Assembly: GCF_014145225.1 (NCBI RefSeq)
Contig: NZ_JABVCQ010000009.1
Span: 1 to 64,000 of the forward strand
Direction of reading: 5' to 3'
From: Thiospirillum jenense
GTDB taxonomy: Bacteria > Pseudomonadota > Gammaproteobacteria > Chromatiales > Chromatiaceae
DNA length: 64,000 nucleotides
The notes beneath the pieces were generated by a model that did no database searches, was not told the origin of the DNA, and saw nothing but the letters and a program-made list of their open reading frames with translations. How positions within the stretch are numbered: the first letter of the stretch is position 1; each line of letters starts with the position of its first letter. Positions 45,704-53,554 of this stretch are shown here, piece by piece. A program made the translations under genes and the position numbers.

Positions 45704-46153
45704 TCAATGCGTGGCGACCACTTCAATACAGACTTGACATTCCACTTCAGTGTGCAAACGAATACCGACAAGATGTTCGCCAGTGACGCGCAACGCCCCA
45801 TTTGGCAAGCGCACCTCGGCTTTTTCAACGGGTGTCCCGGTCGCAGTAATTGCGGCGGCAATATCATTAGCACCAATTGATCCGAACAACCGACCTTCAT
45901 CACCCGCTTTTCGGCCAACCACAACGCGCAAATCGGTTAATTGTTGTTTGCGTGCCTGTGCATTGGCTAATAGATCGGCGGCGGTTTTTTCTAATTCAGC
46001 GCGCTGTGCTTCAAAGGCTTTTAAATTAGTCGCGGTTGCTGGTACTGCGCAGCCAGTTGGAATGAGATAATTGCGCCCATACCCGGGTTTCACCGTGACT
46101 TTATCGCCCAATGCGCCAAGCCCGGCGACCTTTTTCAATAAAATGATGTCCAC
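45704..46153 (-). CDS. rplI: 50S ribosomal protein L9
   Basis: A 149-residue protein, the usual length of L9. GTG 46153 is chosen because GAGG is 7 bases upstream and the text then begins VDIILLKKVAGLGALGDKVTVKPGYGRNYLIP, as in all L9 proteins. The long connecting helix (NLKAFEAQRAELEKTAADLLANAQARKQQ) and the C-terminal RNA-binding domain are complete. Last gene of the rpsF-rpsR-rplI operon. Confidence 0.97.
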   Translation of the reverse strand: MDIILLKKVAGLGALGDKVTVKPGYGRNYLIPTGCAVPATATNLKAFEAQRAELEKTAADLLANAQARKQQLTDLRVVVGRKAGDEGRLFGSIGANDIAAAITATGTPVEKAEVRLPNGALRVTGEHLVGIRLHTEVECQVCIEVVATH

Positions 46154-46253
46154 AAACAGTCCTCGATTTAGGTAATACATCCAATTGCTTGAATACAACA
46201 CAGCGGCGATGTGATAATAACTAACTCATCACAATTAACCGGCTGTGTTCACG

Positions 46254-46273
46254 CAGTGTCAAGCAGTGTCAAG
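46254..46273. repeat. Tandem repeat CAGTGTCAAG x2
   Basis: Two exact adjacent 10-base copies (46254-46263 and 46264-46273) in the rpsR-rplI spacer. Two copies only and no spacer, so not a CRISPR. May arise by slippage. Confidence 0.8.
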
Positions 46274-46276
46274 CAT

Positions 46277-46293
46277 TCAACTATGATAGTTGA
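46277..46293. other. Perfect 8-bp hairpin just after the rpsR stop
   Basis: TCAACTAT (46277-46284), G, ATAGTTGA (46286-46293), ten bases past the rpsR stop (minus-strand reading). No T-run follows, so more likely a stability or processing hairpin between rpsR and rplI than a terminator. Confidence 0.45.
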
Positions 46294-46302
46294 CGGGTGT
46301 TT

Positions 46303-46527
46303 TTAATGGCTATCGGTATAGGGCAATAGGGCAAGAAACCGGGCGCGTTTAACAGCCAGTGATAATTGACGTTGATAACGTGCTGAAGTGCCGGTAATGC
46401 GACTGGGAACAATCTTGCCCGATTCACTAATAAAGGACTTCAACAAGTTGACATCTTTATAATCAACTTCGGCAATTCCTTCGGCGGTAAAACGGCAATA
46501 ACGTTTGCGGCGAAAATAACGTGACAT
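46303..46527 (-). CDS. rpsR: 30S ribosomal protein S18
   Basis: A 74-residue protein matching S18 ([23 protein letters not shown]-like [45 protein letters not shown]). ATG 46527 with AGGAG ten bases upstream. S18 pairs with S6 in the ribosome. priB, which lies between rpsF and rpsR in E. coli, is absent; only 70 bases separate them. Confidence 0.97.
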   Translation of the reverse strand: MSRYFRRKRYCRFTAEGIAEVDYKDVNLLKSFISESGKIVPSRITGTSARYQRQLSLAVKRARFLALLPYTDSH

Positions 46528-46597
46528 ATTAATCACTCTCCTATAACAAATCTTGTAATGTGTTCATGCTAAACGAATACAAAACGCGCTGGCGTTT

Positions 46598-47008
46598 TTA
46601 TTCATCTTCGTCCGCTATATCCGCTTCCATATCATCAGGACGCGGGCGGCGGCTGGCACGTTCATCACCGTTTTCCAGCTCTGGTTCATCGCTGCTGCGC
46701 GTGAGTGAGGAGGGTTCAGTAATGGCTTTGTCGCGTTTAATAATGAGATTTCGCAGCACCGCATCATTAAAACGAAACGCATTTTCTAATTCGGTTAATG
46801 CGGCATAATCACACTCAATATTCATTAACACATAATGCGCTTTATGCACTTTATTGATTGGATAAGCTAATTGCCGCCGGCCCCAATCTTCAAGGCGATG
46901 AATCTTGCCGCCGTGCGTTTCAAGATTGCCACGATAACGCTCAATCATTGCCGGCACCTGTTCACTCTGACTGGGGTGAACTAAAAAAATCACTTCATAA
47001 TGTCGCAT
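46598..47008 (-). CDS. rpsF: 30S ribosomal protein S6
   Basis: A 136-residue S6: [21 protein letters not shown], then [20 protein letters not shown] and [32 protein letters not shown] 47008 has a strong GAGGAG site. The acidic C-terminal tail ([14 protein letters not shown]...[12 protein letters not shown]) is like the RimK-extended tail of S6 in gammaproteobacteria. First gene of the operon; see the promoter at 47,085-47,113 and the leader fold. Confidence 0.97.
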   Translation of the reverse strand: MRHYEVIFLVHPSQSEQVPAMIERYRGNLETHGGKIHRLEDWGRRQLAYPINKVHKAHYVLMNIECDYAALTELENAFRFNDAVLRNLIIKRDKAITEPSSLTRSSDEPELENGDERASRRPRPDDMEADIADEDE

Positions 47009-47084
47009 AATACTCCTCACGGATTAAACAGCCTCCTGATTGACAGTGAGGCAAGGAAGTTGCCTAGCTTTAGGCAAGTCTTTT
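47009..47084 (-). promoter_or_regulatory. Structured leader of the rpsF operon
   Basis: The predicted leader (about 70 nt) holds a perfect hairpin at its very 5' end (minus strand TTGCCTA, loop AAGC, TAGGCAA; plus positions 47060-47077). Nearer the start, CCTCAC (47046-47051 plus) can pair with GTGAGG (47015-47020 plus), which includes part of the ribosome binding site. A CCG lies directly next to the second strand, as in the S6:S18-binding motif known from rpsF leaders. I infer translation control by S6/S18; the fold has not been computed. Confidence 0.45.
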
Positions 47085-47113
47085 ATTATGCTAGATCATG
47101 CGGACGCTGTAAA
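47085..47113 (-). promoter_or_regulatory. Sigma70-type promoter of rpsF-rpsR-rplI
   Basis: Minus strand TTTACA (plus 47108-47113) and CATAAT (plus 47085-47090), with a 17-base spacer. Each box matches consensus at five of six positions. Transcription would begin about 47,078, just ahead of the leader hairpin. Confidence 0.65.
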
Positions 47114-47218
47114 TCCGTTCATTTTGCGCGGCTGGCTAATACGCAATAAATCATGCAAATACAGTGGATTAGCAACGACCATTTGCTCTCATCTACAACA
47201 TCATAGGTAACAATTATC

Positions 47219-48082
47219 ATGGCAGACTCGCCGTTTATCACCATCGCAACAGGTGCGGATTTTGCGCAACGTGTCCTTGAAACCTCCCGCCAACATCCTG
47301 TTTTAGTAGATTTTTGGGCGGGTTGGTGCGCGCCGTGTCGGCAATTAATGCCGGTGCTGGAGAAATTAGCGAATGAATTTCAGGGGCAGTTTTTATTAGT
47401 TAAGGTTGACACTGATGCCGAACAAGCATTAGCTGGTCAATGCAAAATTCGCAGTTTACCAACGGTGCAATTATTTAAAGATGGGCAGGTTGTTGACCAG
47501 TTTCTTGGCGCACTACCAGAGGTGCAAGTGCGGGCGTTTATAGAAAAACATTTACCGCGAGCAGCTGAACAGTTATTAGTGGAGGCGCGGCGGCATTTGG
47601 TGAAGAGTGATTTAAGCACCGCGGCAGAGTTAATTGAACAAGCGCGGGCATTAGATGCGCAAGCCAAGAACTTGTTTATCACAGAATTGCAATTAAAACT
47701 GGCGGCGGGTGATTATGATACCGCTAACCTAATGCTAGAACACACGCCTTTAGACTTGGTGAATGCACCCGAGGTTTTGACGGCGCGAGGTCAATTACAT
47801 TTTGCCGCAATTGTCAAGGACACCCCGATGGCTGATGTATTAGAAACCCATATTGAAACGCACCCTGATGATAGTCTGGCGCATTATCAACTGGCGGCGC
47901 ATCTTATTACAACAGGGCAATTCGCCACTGCCATTGATCGCCTGCTTGCGCTGATGCAAAAAGATCGGCAATTTAATGATGAAGCACCGCGCAAAGCGTT
48001 ATTAATGGTATTTGATATGCTCGGCAACCATGACGAACGGGTTGCACCAGCGCGGGCGCGAATGGCACGGTTATTATTTTAA
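47219..48082 (+). CDS. cnoX: CnoX/YbbN-type co-chaperone: thioredoxin domain plus TPR-like helices
   Basis: A 287-residue protein, close to E. coli YbbN/CnoX (284). Residues 1-115 are a thioredoxin fold with the active site FWAGWCAPCRQLMPVLEKLA, and cis-Pro in RSLPTVQLFKDG. The C-terminal half is made of TPR-like helices (LFITELQLKLAAGDYDTANLMLEH). CnoX hands clients to GroEL/ES and guards against oxidative damage. The WCAPC motif is intact here, whereas E. coli YbbN has lost it, so redox activity is possible. Diverges from rpsF (leader between) and converges on sucA (stop codons 13 bases apart). Confidence 0.9.
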   Translation: MADSPFITIATGADFAQRVLETSRQHPVLVDFWAGWCAPCRQLMPVLEKLANEFQGQFLLVKVDTDAEQALAGQCKIRSLPTVQLFKDGQVVDQFLGALPEVQVRAFIEKHLPRAAEQLLVEARRHLVKSDLSTAAELIEQARALDAQAKNLFITELQLKLAAGDYDTANLMLEHTPLDLVNAPEVLTARGQLHFAAIVKDTPMADVLETHIETHPDDSLAHYQLAAHLITTGQFATAIDRLLALMQKDRQFNDEAPRKALLMVFDMLGNHDERVAPARARMARLLF

Positions 48083-48100
48083 TGGCAATTGGCCATTAAA
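48078..48100. terminator. Hairpin shared by the convergent cnoX and sucA ends
   Basis: A perfect 9-bp stem: TTTAATGGC (48078-48086), loop AATTG, GCCATTAAA (48092-48100). It includes the last two bases of the cnoX TAA and the sucA TAA. A/T-rich flanks give each strand a short T/A run at the foot, so it could serve both directions. Confidence 0.55.
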
Positions 48101-50933
48101 CGCGCATTGCTTCATCAATCAAGCGCTGCTGTTGTGCAATATGAATGCTGTGTTTGCCAACTGCGGGGGCGGCGGACATCGGGCGACCAATGTAGCGAAT
48201 TGTTTTGCCCGCCGGTAAAACGGCGTGAAAGCGATGTTTAATTAAATCCCACGCCCCTTGATTCTGCGCTTCTTCTTGACACCACACAATGTCATTCACC
48301 TGTGCATAGGTTTTTAATAATTGCAAGAACGCATCACGCGGGAATGGATATAATTGTTCGAGGCGTACGATGGCAATGGTTTCTATGCCGCATTGTTGTC
48401 GCGCTTCAATTAAATCGTAATAAACTTTGCCCGTGCAAAAAATCACGCGCTGCAATTGTGTTGGATTGAATGGCGCCGCGTCAGGTAGGATAACTTGAAA
48501 TTGCCCAGTGGCGAGTTCATCCAATGTGGAGACGGCGAGGCGGTGGCGTAATAAACTTTTCGGAGTAAAAACGATGAGCGGATGGCGATAGGGGCGAATG
48601 ATTTGCCGCCGTAATAAATGAAAAAACTGCGCCGGCGTGGTTGGAATACAGAGTTGCAAATTATGTTCGGCGCATAATTGTAGATAGCGTTCTAATCGCG
48701 CCGAGGAATGTTCCGCCCCCTGTCCTTCTAAACCATGCGGGAGTAATAAAACTAACCCGCATAATAATTCCCATTTGGTTTCGGCTGACGCAATAAATTG
48801 ATCTATGACCACCTGTGCGCCATTGGCAAAATCACCAAATTGTGCCTCCCACAGGGTTAAACCCTCGGGTGTGGCAGTGGCAAAACCGTATTCAAATCCT
48901 AATACCGCGGCCTCCGAAAGAATTGAATCAATTGCAACAAATGCCGCTTGTTCATGGCTTAAATGCTGTAATGGTGTGTAATCACGCCCAGTTTTCTGGC
49001 AATAGATTTTGGCATGGCGATGAAAAAAAGTACCGCGCCCGCTGTCTTGTCCGGATAAGCGCACGGGATGACCGGCGGTAATTAACGTGGCATAGGCGAG
49101 TGTCTCCGCAAAGCCCCAGTTAATTGGCAGTTCACCTTGTGCCATTTGACGGCGCTCTGCCCAGATTTTATTGACTCGTGAATGCAAAACAAAGTCGGAC
49201 GGCACCGTCAATAGGCGGTCGGCTAATGCAGTTAATTGTGAACGTGGGTAATGCGTCACCGCCGGCGCTGTCCAATGATTGCCAATAAACGGTTGCCAAT
49301 TGGCGCGTTGCACTGGATTCAATGTGCATAAGACGGGACGCGCCACCACGACGCCCTGTGCAATGGCTGTGCGATAATTTTTAATTAACGTTTGCGCACT
49401 TGACGCAGTGATAATGCTATGATTAATTAAATAATTAGCATAAAGAGTTCTGGCGGTCGGGTGTTGATGAATCTTTTGATACATGATGGGTTGTGTGACG
49501 GCCGGTTCATCCGCTTCATTATGACCTAAGCGCCGGTAACACACTAGATCAATTAAAACATCGCGTTTAAATGTGTGCCGAAAATCGAATGCTAATCGCG
49601 TGACAAAAATCACGGCTTCTGGATCATCAGCATTGACATGAAAGATGGGCGTCTGCACCATTTTTGCAACGTCGGTGCAATAGAGAGTCGAGCGCGTATC
49701 TAATGGATGACTGGTGGTAAATCCAATTTGATTGTTAATAATAATATGCACGGTGCCGCCGGTGCTATACCCGCGAGTTTGTGATAATTGTAAGGTCTCC
49801 ATCACAATTCCTTGCCCTGAAAAGGCCGCGTCGCCGTGAATTAAAACTGGCAAGACTTGATCGCCATTGATATTACCACGCCGCCGTTGACGCGCCCGCA
49901 CGGCACCTTCAATTACTGGGTTAATAATTTCTAAATGGGATGGATTAAACCCCAATGCAACATGCACCGCGCCCCCAGGCGTGGCAATATCGGTGGCAAA
50001 ACCGAGGTGATATTTAACATCGCCGGCGAATTGGTGTGAAGAATGCGGTTGTTGATCTTCAAAAGCGGCGAAAATATCCTGCGGTGGTTTGCCGAGTGTA
50101 TTAATGAGTACATTCAAACGCCCGCGATGCGCCATGCCAATGACTATTTCTTGAATGCCTTTACGTCCCGCCCGTTGAATCAATTCATCTAATAATGGAA
50201 TTAATGCTTCGCCGCCTTCGAGTGAAAAACGTTTTTGCCCGACGTAACGGGTGTGTAGATGCAATTCAAGCTCTTCAGCGGCGGTTAATAAGGTTAATAA
50301 CCAACGCTGGTCATCAGGTTCTAAAACCGGGCGGGTTTGATAGCTTTCTAAGCGTTTTTGTATCCAGCGTTTTTCCGGCATGGTAGTGATGTGCATGTAT
50401 TCCGAACCGACGCTGCCGCAATACACTTTTTTTAATAAAGCTAAGATGTCGCGCAGTGCCACGAAATCGGGCGCGTATAATGAACCGGTGTGAAATACGC
50501 GATTAAAATCTGCACTGCTTAATTGATGATAACCGGGGTCGAGATCGGCCACGTCCGGCTTGGGGTATAATTGAATTGGATCAAGATTGGCGATTTGATG
50601 ACCGCAACAACGGTAGGCGTTAATGAGCCGCAACACGGCGGCTTGTTTTTCTATTGCAATTGGATTGGATAGTGGCGCTCTGGCGTGTGGTGGCAGAGCG
50701 GTATTGCGCGGTGGTTGTATTGCGTTTGAACGTGGTTGTTTTAATTGTTCATGTAATAATTGGTGTATGATGTCAGCATCGGCAGTTTGATCCAATGCGG
50801 CGAATTGGTCACGCCAATAGGGTGCAACGCTGGCGGCATCTTGCAAATAACGTGAATATAGCGCTTCAATAAAACTGGCGTTGTCACTATAAAATGCCGA
50901 GGTGTGGCGCTGGTCGCTTAAACGGGTGTTCAT
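48096..50933 (-). CDS. sucA: 2-Oxoglutarate dehydrogenase E1 component
   Basis: A 945-residue thiamine-diphosphate enzyme of the TCA cycle, decarboxylating 2-oxoglutarate within the OGDH complex. Signatures: the N-terminal FIEALYSRYLQDAASVAPYWRDQF (E2 binding), IGMAHRGRLNVLINTLGK, VLIHGDAAFSGQGIVMETLQ, FTTSHPLDTRSTLYCTDVAK and the C-terminal EEAQNQGAWDLIKHRF. sucB and lpdA normally follow sucA; here the gene is single, its end facing cnoX, so the E2 gene must lie elsewhere. The promoter is at 50,972-51,000. Confidence 0.96.
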   Translation of the reverse strand: MNTRLSDQRHTSAFYSDNASFIEALYSRYLQDAASVAPYWRDQFAALDQTADADIIHQLLHEQLKQPRSNAIQPPRNTALPPHARAPLSNPIAIEKQAAVLRLINAYRCCGHQIANLDPIQLYPKPDVADLDPGYHQLSSADFNRVFHTGSLYAPDFVALRDILALLKKVYCGSVGSEYMHITTMPEKRWIQKRLESYQTRPVLEPDDQRWLLTLLTAAEELELHLHTRYVGQKRFSLEGGEALIPLLDELIQRAGRKGIQEIVIGMAHRGRLNVLINTLGKPPQDIFAAFEDQQPHSSHQFAGDVKYHLGFATDIATPGGAVHVALGFNPSHLEIINPVIEGAVRARQRRRGNINGDQVLPVLIHGDAAFSGQGIVMETLQLSQTRGYSTGGTVHIIINNQIGFTTSHPLDTRSTLYCTDVAKMVQTPIFHVNADDPEAVIFVTRLAFDFRHTFKRDVLIDLVCYRRLGHNEADEPAVTQPIMYQKIHQHPTARTLYANYLINHSIITASSAQTLIKNYRTAIAQGVVVARPVLCTLNPVQRANWQPFIGNHWTAPAVTHYPRSQLTALADRLLTVPSDFVLHSRVNKIWAERRQMAQGELPINWGFAETLAYATLITAGHPVRLSGQDSGRGTFFHRHAKIYCQKTGRDYTPLQHLSHEQAAFVAIDSILSEAAVLGFEYGFATATPEGLTLWEAQFGDFANGAQVVIDQFIASAETKWELLCGLVLLLPHGLEGQGAEHSSARLERYLQLCAEHNLQLCIPTTPAQFFHLLRRQIIRPYRHPLIVFTPKSLLRHRLAVSTLDELATGQFQVILPDAAPFNPTQLQRVIFCTGKVYYDLIEARQQCGIETIAIVRLEQLYPFPRDAFLQLLKTYAQVNDIVWCQEEAQNQGAWDLIKHRFHAVLPAGKTIRYIGRPMSAAPAVGKHSIHIAQQQRLIDEAMRV

Positions 50934-50971
50934 AATTAAGCACTCAATTGATTAGTTGGTTAATTGGCCGT

Positions 50972-51000
50972 AGGATATTGTGAAAAATCAATCGTATCAA
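50972..51000 (-). promoter_or_regulatory. Sigma70-type promoter of sucA
   Basis: Minus strand TTGATA (plus 50995-51000) and TATCCT (plus 50972-50977), with a 17-base spacer; five and four of six consensus bases. Transcription would start about 50,965, some 30 bases before ATG 50,933. Confidence 0.5.
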
Positions 51001-51073
51001 GTTCGGCCGTTCAATTTACAATAGATGTAGATTTCATTGTACGCTCGAATTGATTATTTAATTTGGAGGAGTG

Positions 51074-51298
51074 ATGTCTGACGTACCGGCGACACCCGAT
51101 CCGCATGAACAGGTGATGCGGCGGCGATTACAAGTTGTGCAATTGCAATCTGATTTAGCTTATTTCCAGGCGCGCTTAGGGTTGCTTGGTGAACCGAAAA
51201 CGACCAATCAAGAAGCACAGCGCCGTGCGTTTAAGTTATTGCATCAAGTATTGGGGCAGCAGATGATTCAAACGCGCAAAGTTGGGGGTGATGATTAA
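51074..51298 (+). CDS. Small unknown protein, likely helical
   Basis: A 74-residue protein with ATG 51074 and GGAG five bases before it. Mostly charged and helix-forming: EQVMRRRLQVVQLQSDLAYF and TNQEAQRRAFKLLHQVLGQQ look like amphipathic helices separated by LGLLGEPKT. No signal peptide, Cys or membrane segment. I recognise no family. It lies between sucA (divergent) and the chemotaxis receptor gene downstream, same direction. Confidence 0.6.
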   Translation: MSDVPATPDPHEQVMRRRLQVVQLQSDLAYFQARLGLLGEPKTTNQEAQRRAFKLLHQVLGQQMIQTRKVGGDD

Positions 51299-51431
51299 AA
51301 TATCTTGAAACTGCTGCCGGCCATGATTGCACATGCTGCGGGAACGTCCATGTGCCAAGTTGTTTAGGATCGCGTGTATTCTAGTTGCCGATCATGTTAA
51401 TTCACATCAATTAAGGTTGCGAATAAAAAAG

Positions 51432-53465
51432 GTGCATTATCAAACATTTCCTGACCCGCCCGCGGCCCGCTCACTTAGTTTTTGGCGCGGGATCGGCGCA
51501 CGTTTGCTGCTGATCGCGGCCATTCCAACATTTTTCCTCGTGGTATTTGCCGGATTGAGTTTGATTGAACAGCGCGCCCAGTTTAATCAATTAGCGCACA
51601 TCGCCAATGCCACCGAGTTGTCAGTTGGCATTGGGGCGCTGGTTCACGCCATGCAGCGCGAACGCGGGCGCAGTTCAGGATTTTTGGCGAGTGCTGACAC
51701 GCGCCCGCCGCCGGCGTTGTCTTCGCAGCGCGCTGAGACTGATGGGCAAGCCGAGCAATTGCAGGCGTTGCTGACCAATTTGCAGGCGATGTTAGCGCCC
51801 GAGTTGCGCCAGCGGGTGGAAACCGCCGCAGCGCGGTTGCAACAATTACGGTCATTACGCGATCAGGTGGACGATAAACGTTTAAGCAGTGCGGAGGCGG
51901 TGGCGGCCTATTCTGAATTGATTGCACAATTATTATCCGTGCCGTCGGCGCTGCCCAATCTGAGTCATCATGCTGAAATTACTCGTGTGACAAGGGCTTA
52001 CGCGAATCTGTTGCAAGCCAAAGAACGGGCGGGAATTGAACGAGCACTATTAAATGCGGTGTTTAATCGCGGGCAATTTAATGATGAATTGCTGGTGCGT
52101 TATTTGACCAATCGTGCCGAGCAGCGTTATTTGCTGCGGGCATTTTTGCGCGATGCGGACGCGGTGCAGCAGGAATTCTACCGCCGTACCGTGCGCGGCG
52201 CTGATGTGGACGCTTTCGAGCAGATTCACACGCAAGTTGGTCAACAATTGCACGGACAAGCGTTCAATATTGCCGCCAACGAGTGGTTTGAGCTGGCCAC
52301 CGCCCGTATTGATCTGCTTTACACCGTCGAACAGGCGATGGCGACGGCAATTCACGACACGACCACGCAGTTACGCGCTGAAACTGCGCAAAAACAGTGG
52401 ATTTACGGCGGGGCGGTGGTGATTGCGCTGGTGCTGGTGATGGCGCTGACGTATCGGCAGGTGCGCTGTTTGTTGACCAGTTTGGGCGGCGAGCCGGCGG
52501 TGGTCAGCGCGGCGGTCAAGCAGGTGGCGCAGGGCGATTTGACCGTCAGTTTGCCACTGCGCACGGGCGATGAACGCAGTCTGCTGGCGGCATTTGCGCA
52601 CATGGTGGCGGATATTCACGCGCTGATTGGGCGGGTGATGCACACCTCGCATCAGGTGGCCTCGTCGGCGGAAGAGTTGAGTGCGGCGGCACAAACCACC
52701 AGTGAGCAGGTGATGCGCCAGCGCTCGGAGGTGGATCAGGTGGCGACGGCGATGAATCAAATGAGCAGTACGGTGACGGAGGTAGCGCAATTGGCTAGTC
52801 AAGCGGCGGATGCGGCCACGGTTGCTAGTCAAGAAACGCGGCACGGCAGCGAGGTGGTGTCGGGCATCATCCGTTCCATTGAGACGATGGCGAGTGATAT
52901 TGGGCAGGCGGCGGCGGTGATTAGCGAGTTGTCGGAAGATACCCACGAGATTAGCACCGTTCTCGACGTGATTCGCGGGATTGCTGAACAAACCAATTTG
53001 CTGGCGCTGAATGCAGCGATTGAGGCGGCGCGGGCGGGTGAACAGGGGCGCGGCTTTGCGGTGGTGGCCGATGAGGTGCGCACGTTGGCCAGTCGTACGC
53101 AGAGTTCGACGGCGGAAATTCAGCATAAAATCCAGCGGTTACAAAGCAGTGCGGCGCGGGCGGTGGCGGTGATGGGTGACAATCAACAGCGGGCGACCGA
53201 GAGTGTGGGGCAAGCGCAAGAGGGTGAGGCGTCGCTCGGTATCATTGCCAACAGTGTGACGACGATGGGTGATTATAATTTGCAAATCGCCAGCGCGGCC
53301 GAGCAGCAGTCGGCGGTGGCGGAGGAAATTAACCGCAATGTGCAGAACATTAGTCAGTCGGTGAATGCGACGGCGGATGGTTCATGTGAATTGGCGAGTG
53401 CGAGTCGTGAATTAGCGCGGATTGCGGCGGCGCTCGAAGGGCATATTCAGATGTTTAAGATTTGA
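51432..53465 (+). CDS. Methyl-accepting chemotaxis protein with nitrate/nitrite sensing domain
   Basis: A membrane receptor that feeds CheA/CheW. The start is uncertain: GTG 51432 ([12 protein letters not shown]) is chosen; a longer frame open from TTG 51327 is equally readable but begins with improbable sequence. From GTG 51432 the length is about 677 residues. TM1 ([18 protein letters not shown]) and TM2 ([16 protein letters not shown]) enclose a periplasmic NIT-type sensor with the typical [22 protein letters not shown] follows ([18 protein letters not shown]), then methylation helices and the hairpin tip [18 protein letters not shown]. No other chemotaxis gene is close. The 3' end shares long GC-rich codon stretches. 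Confidence 0.9.
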   Translation: MHYQTFPDPPAARSLSFWRGIGARLLLIAAIPTFFLVVFAGLSLIEQRAQFNQLAHIANATELSVGIGALVHAMQRERGRSSGFLASADTRPPPALSSQRAETDGQAEQLQALLTNLQAMLAPELRQRVETAAARLQQLRSLRDQVDDKRLSSAEAVAAYSELIAQLLSVPSALPNLSHHAEITRVTRAYANLLQAKERAGIERALLNAVFNRGQFNDELLVRYLTNRAEQRYLLRAFLRDADAVQQEFYRRTVRGADVDAFEQIHTQVGQQLHGQAFNIAANEWFELATARIDLLYTVEQAMATAIHDTTTQLRAETAQKQWIYGGAVVIALVLVMALTYRQVRCLLTSLGGEPAVVSAAVKQVAQGDLTVSLPLRTGDERSLLAAFAHMVADIHALIGRVMHTSHQVASSAEELSAAAQTTSEQVMRQRSEVDQVATAMNQMSSTVTEVAQLASQAADAATVASQETRHGSEVVSGIIRSIETMASDIGQAAAVISELSEDTHEISTVLDVIRGIAEQTNLLALNAAIEAARAGEQGRGFAVVADEVRTLASRTQSSTAEIQHKIQRLQSSAARAVAVMGDNQQRATESVGQAQEGEASLGIIANSVTTMGDYNLQIASAAEQQSAVAEEINRNVQNISQSVNATADGSCELASASRELARIAAALEGHIQMFKI

Positions 53466-53466
53466 C

Positions 53467-53512
53467 GCGCTCAGGTAATGATTTCATGTGTCTGCATGGG
53501 AATACTGAGCGC
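53467..53512. terminator. Long-loop inverted repeat after the chemotaxis receptor
   Basis: GCGCTCAG (53467-53474) and CTGAGCGC (53505-53512) are perfect 8-bp arms with a 30-base loop, starting one base after the receptor stop and lying between it and the convergent OGT-like gene. No clear T-run, so a terminator is only possible. Confidence 0.35.
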
Positions 53513-53554
53513 TTCAATAACGGCGGATTCTTGAATCACCTAATTGTGCGCTGG

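Noticed and set aside
46254-46273. Tandem CAGTGTCAAG as a CRISPR-like repeat
   Set aside because: Two adjacent copies without spacers; not an array.
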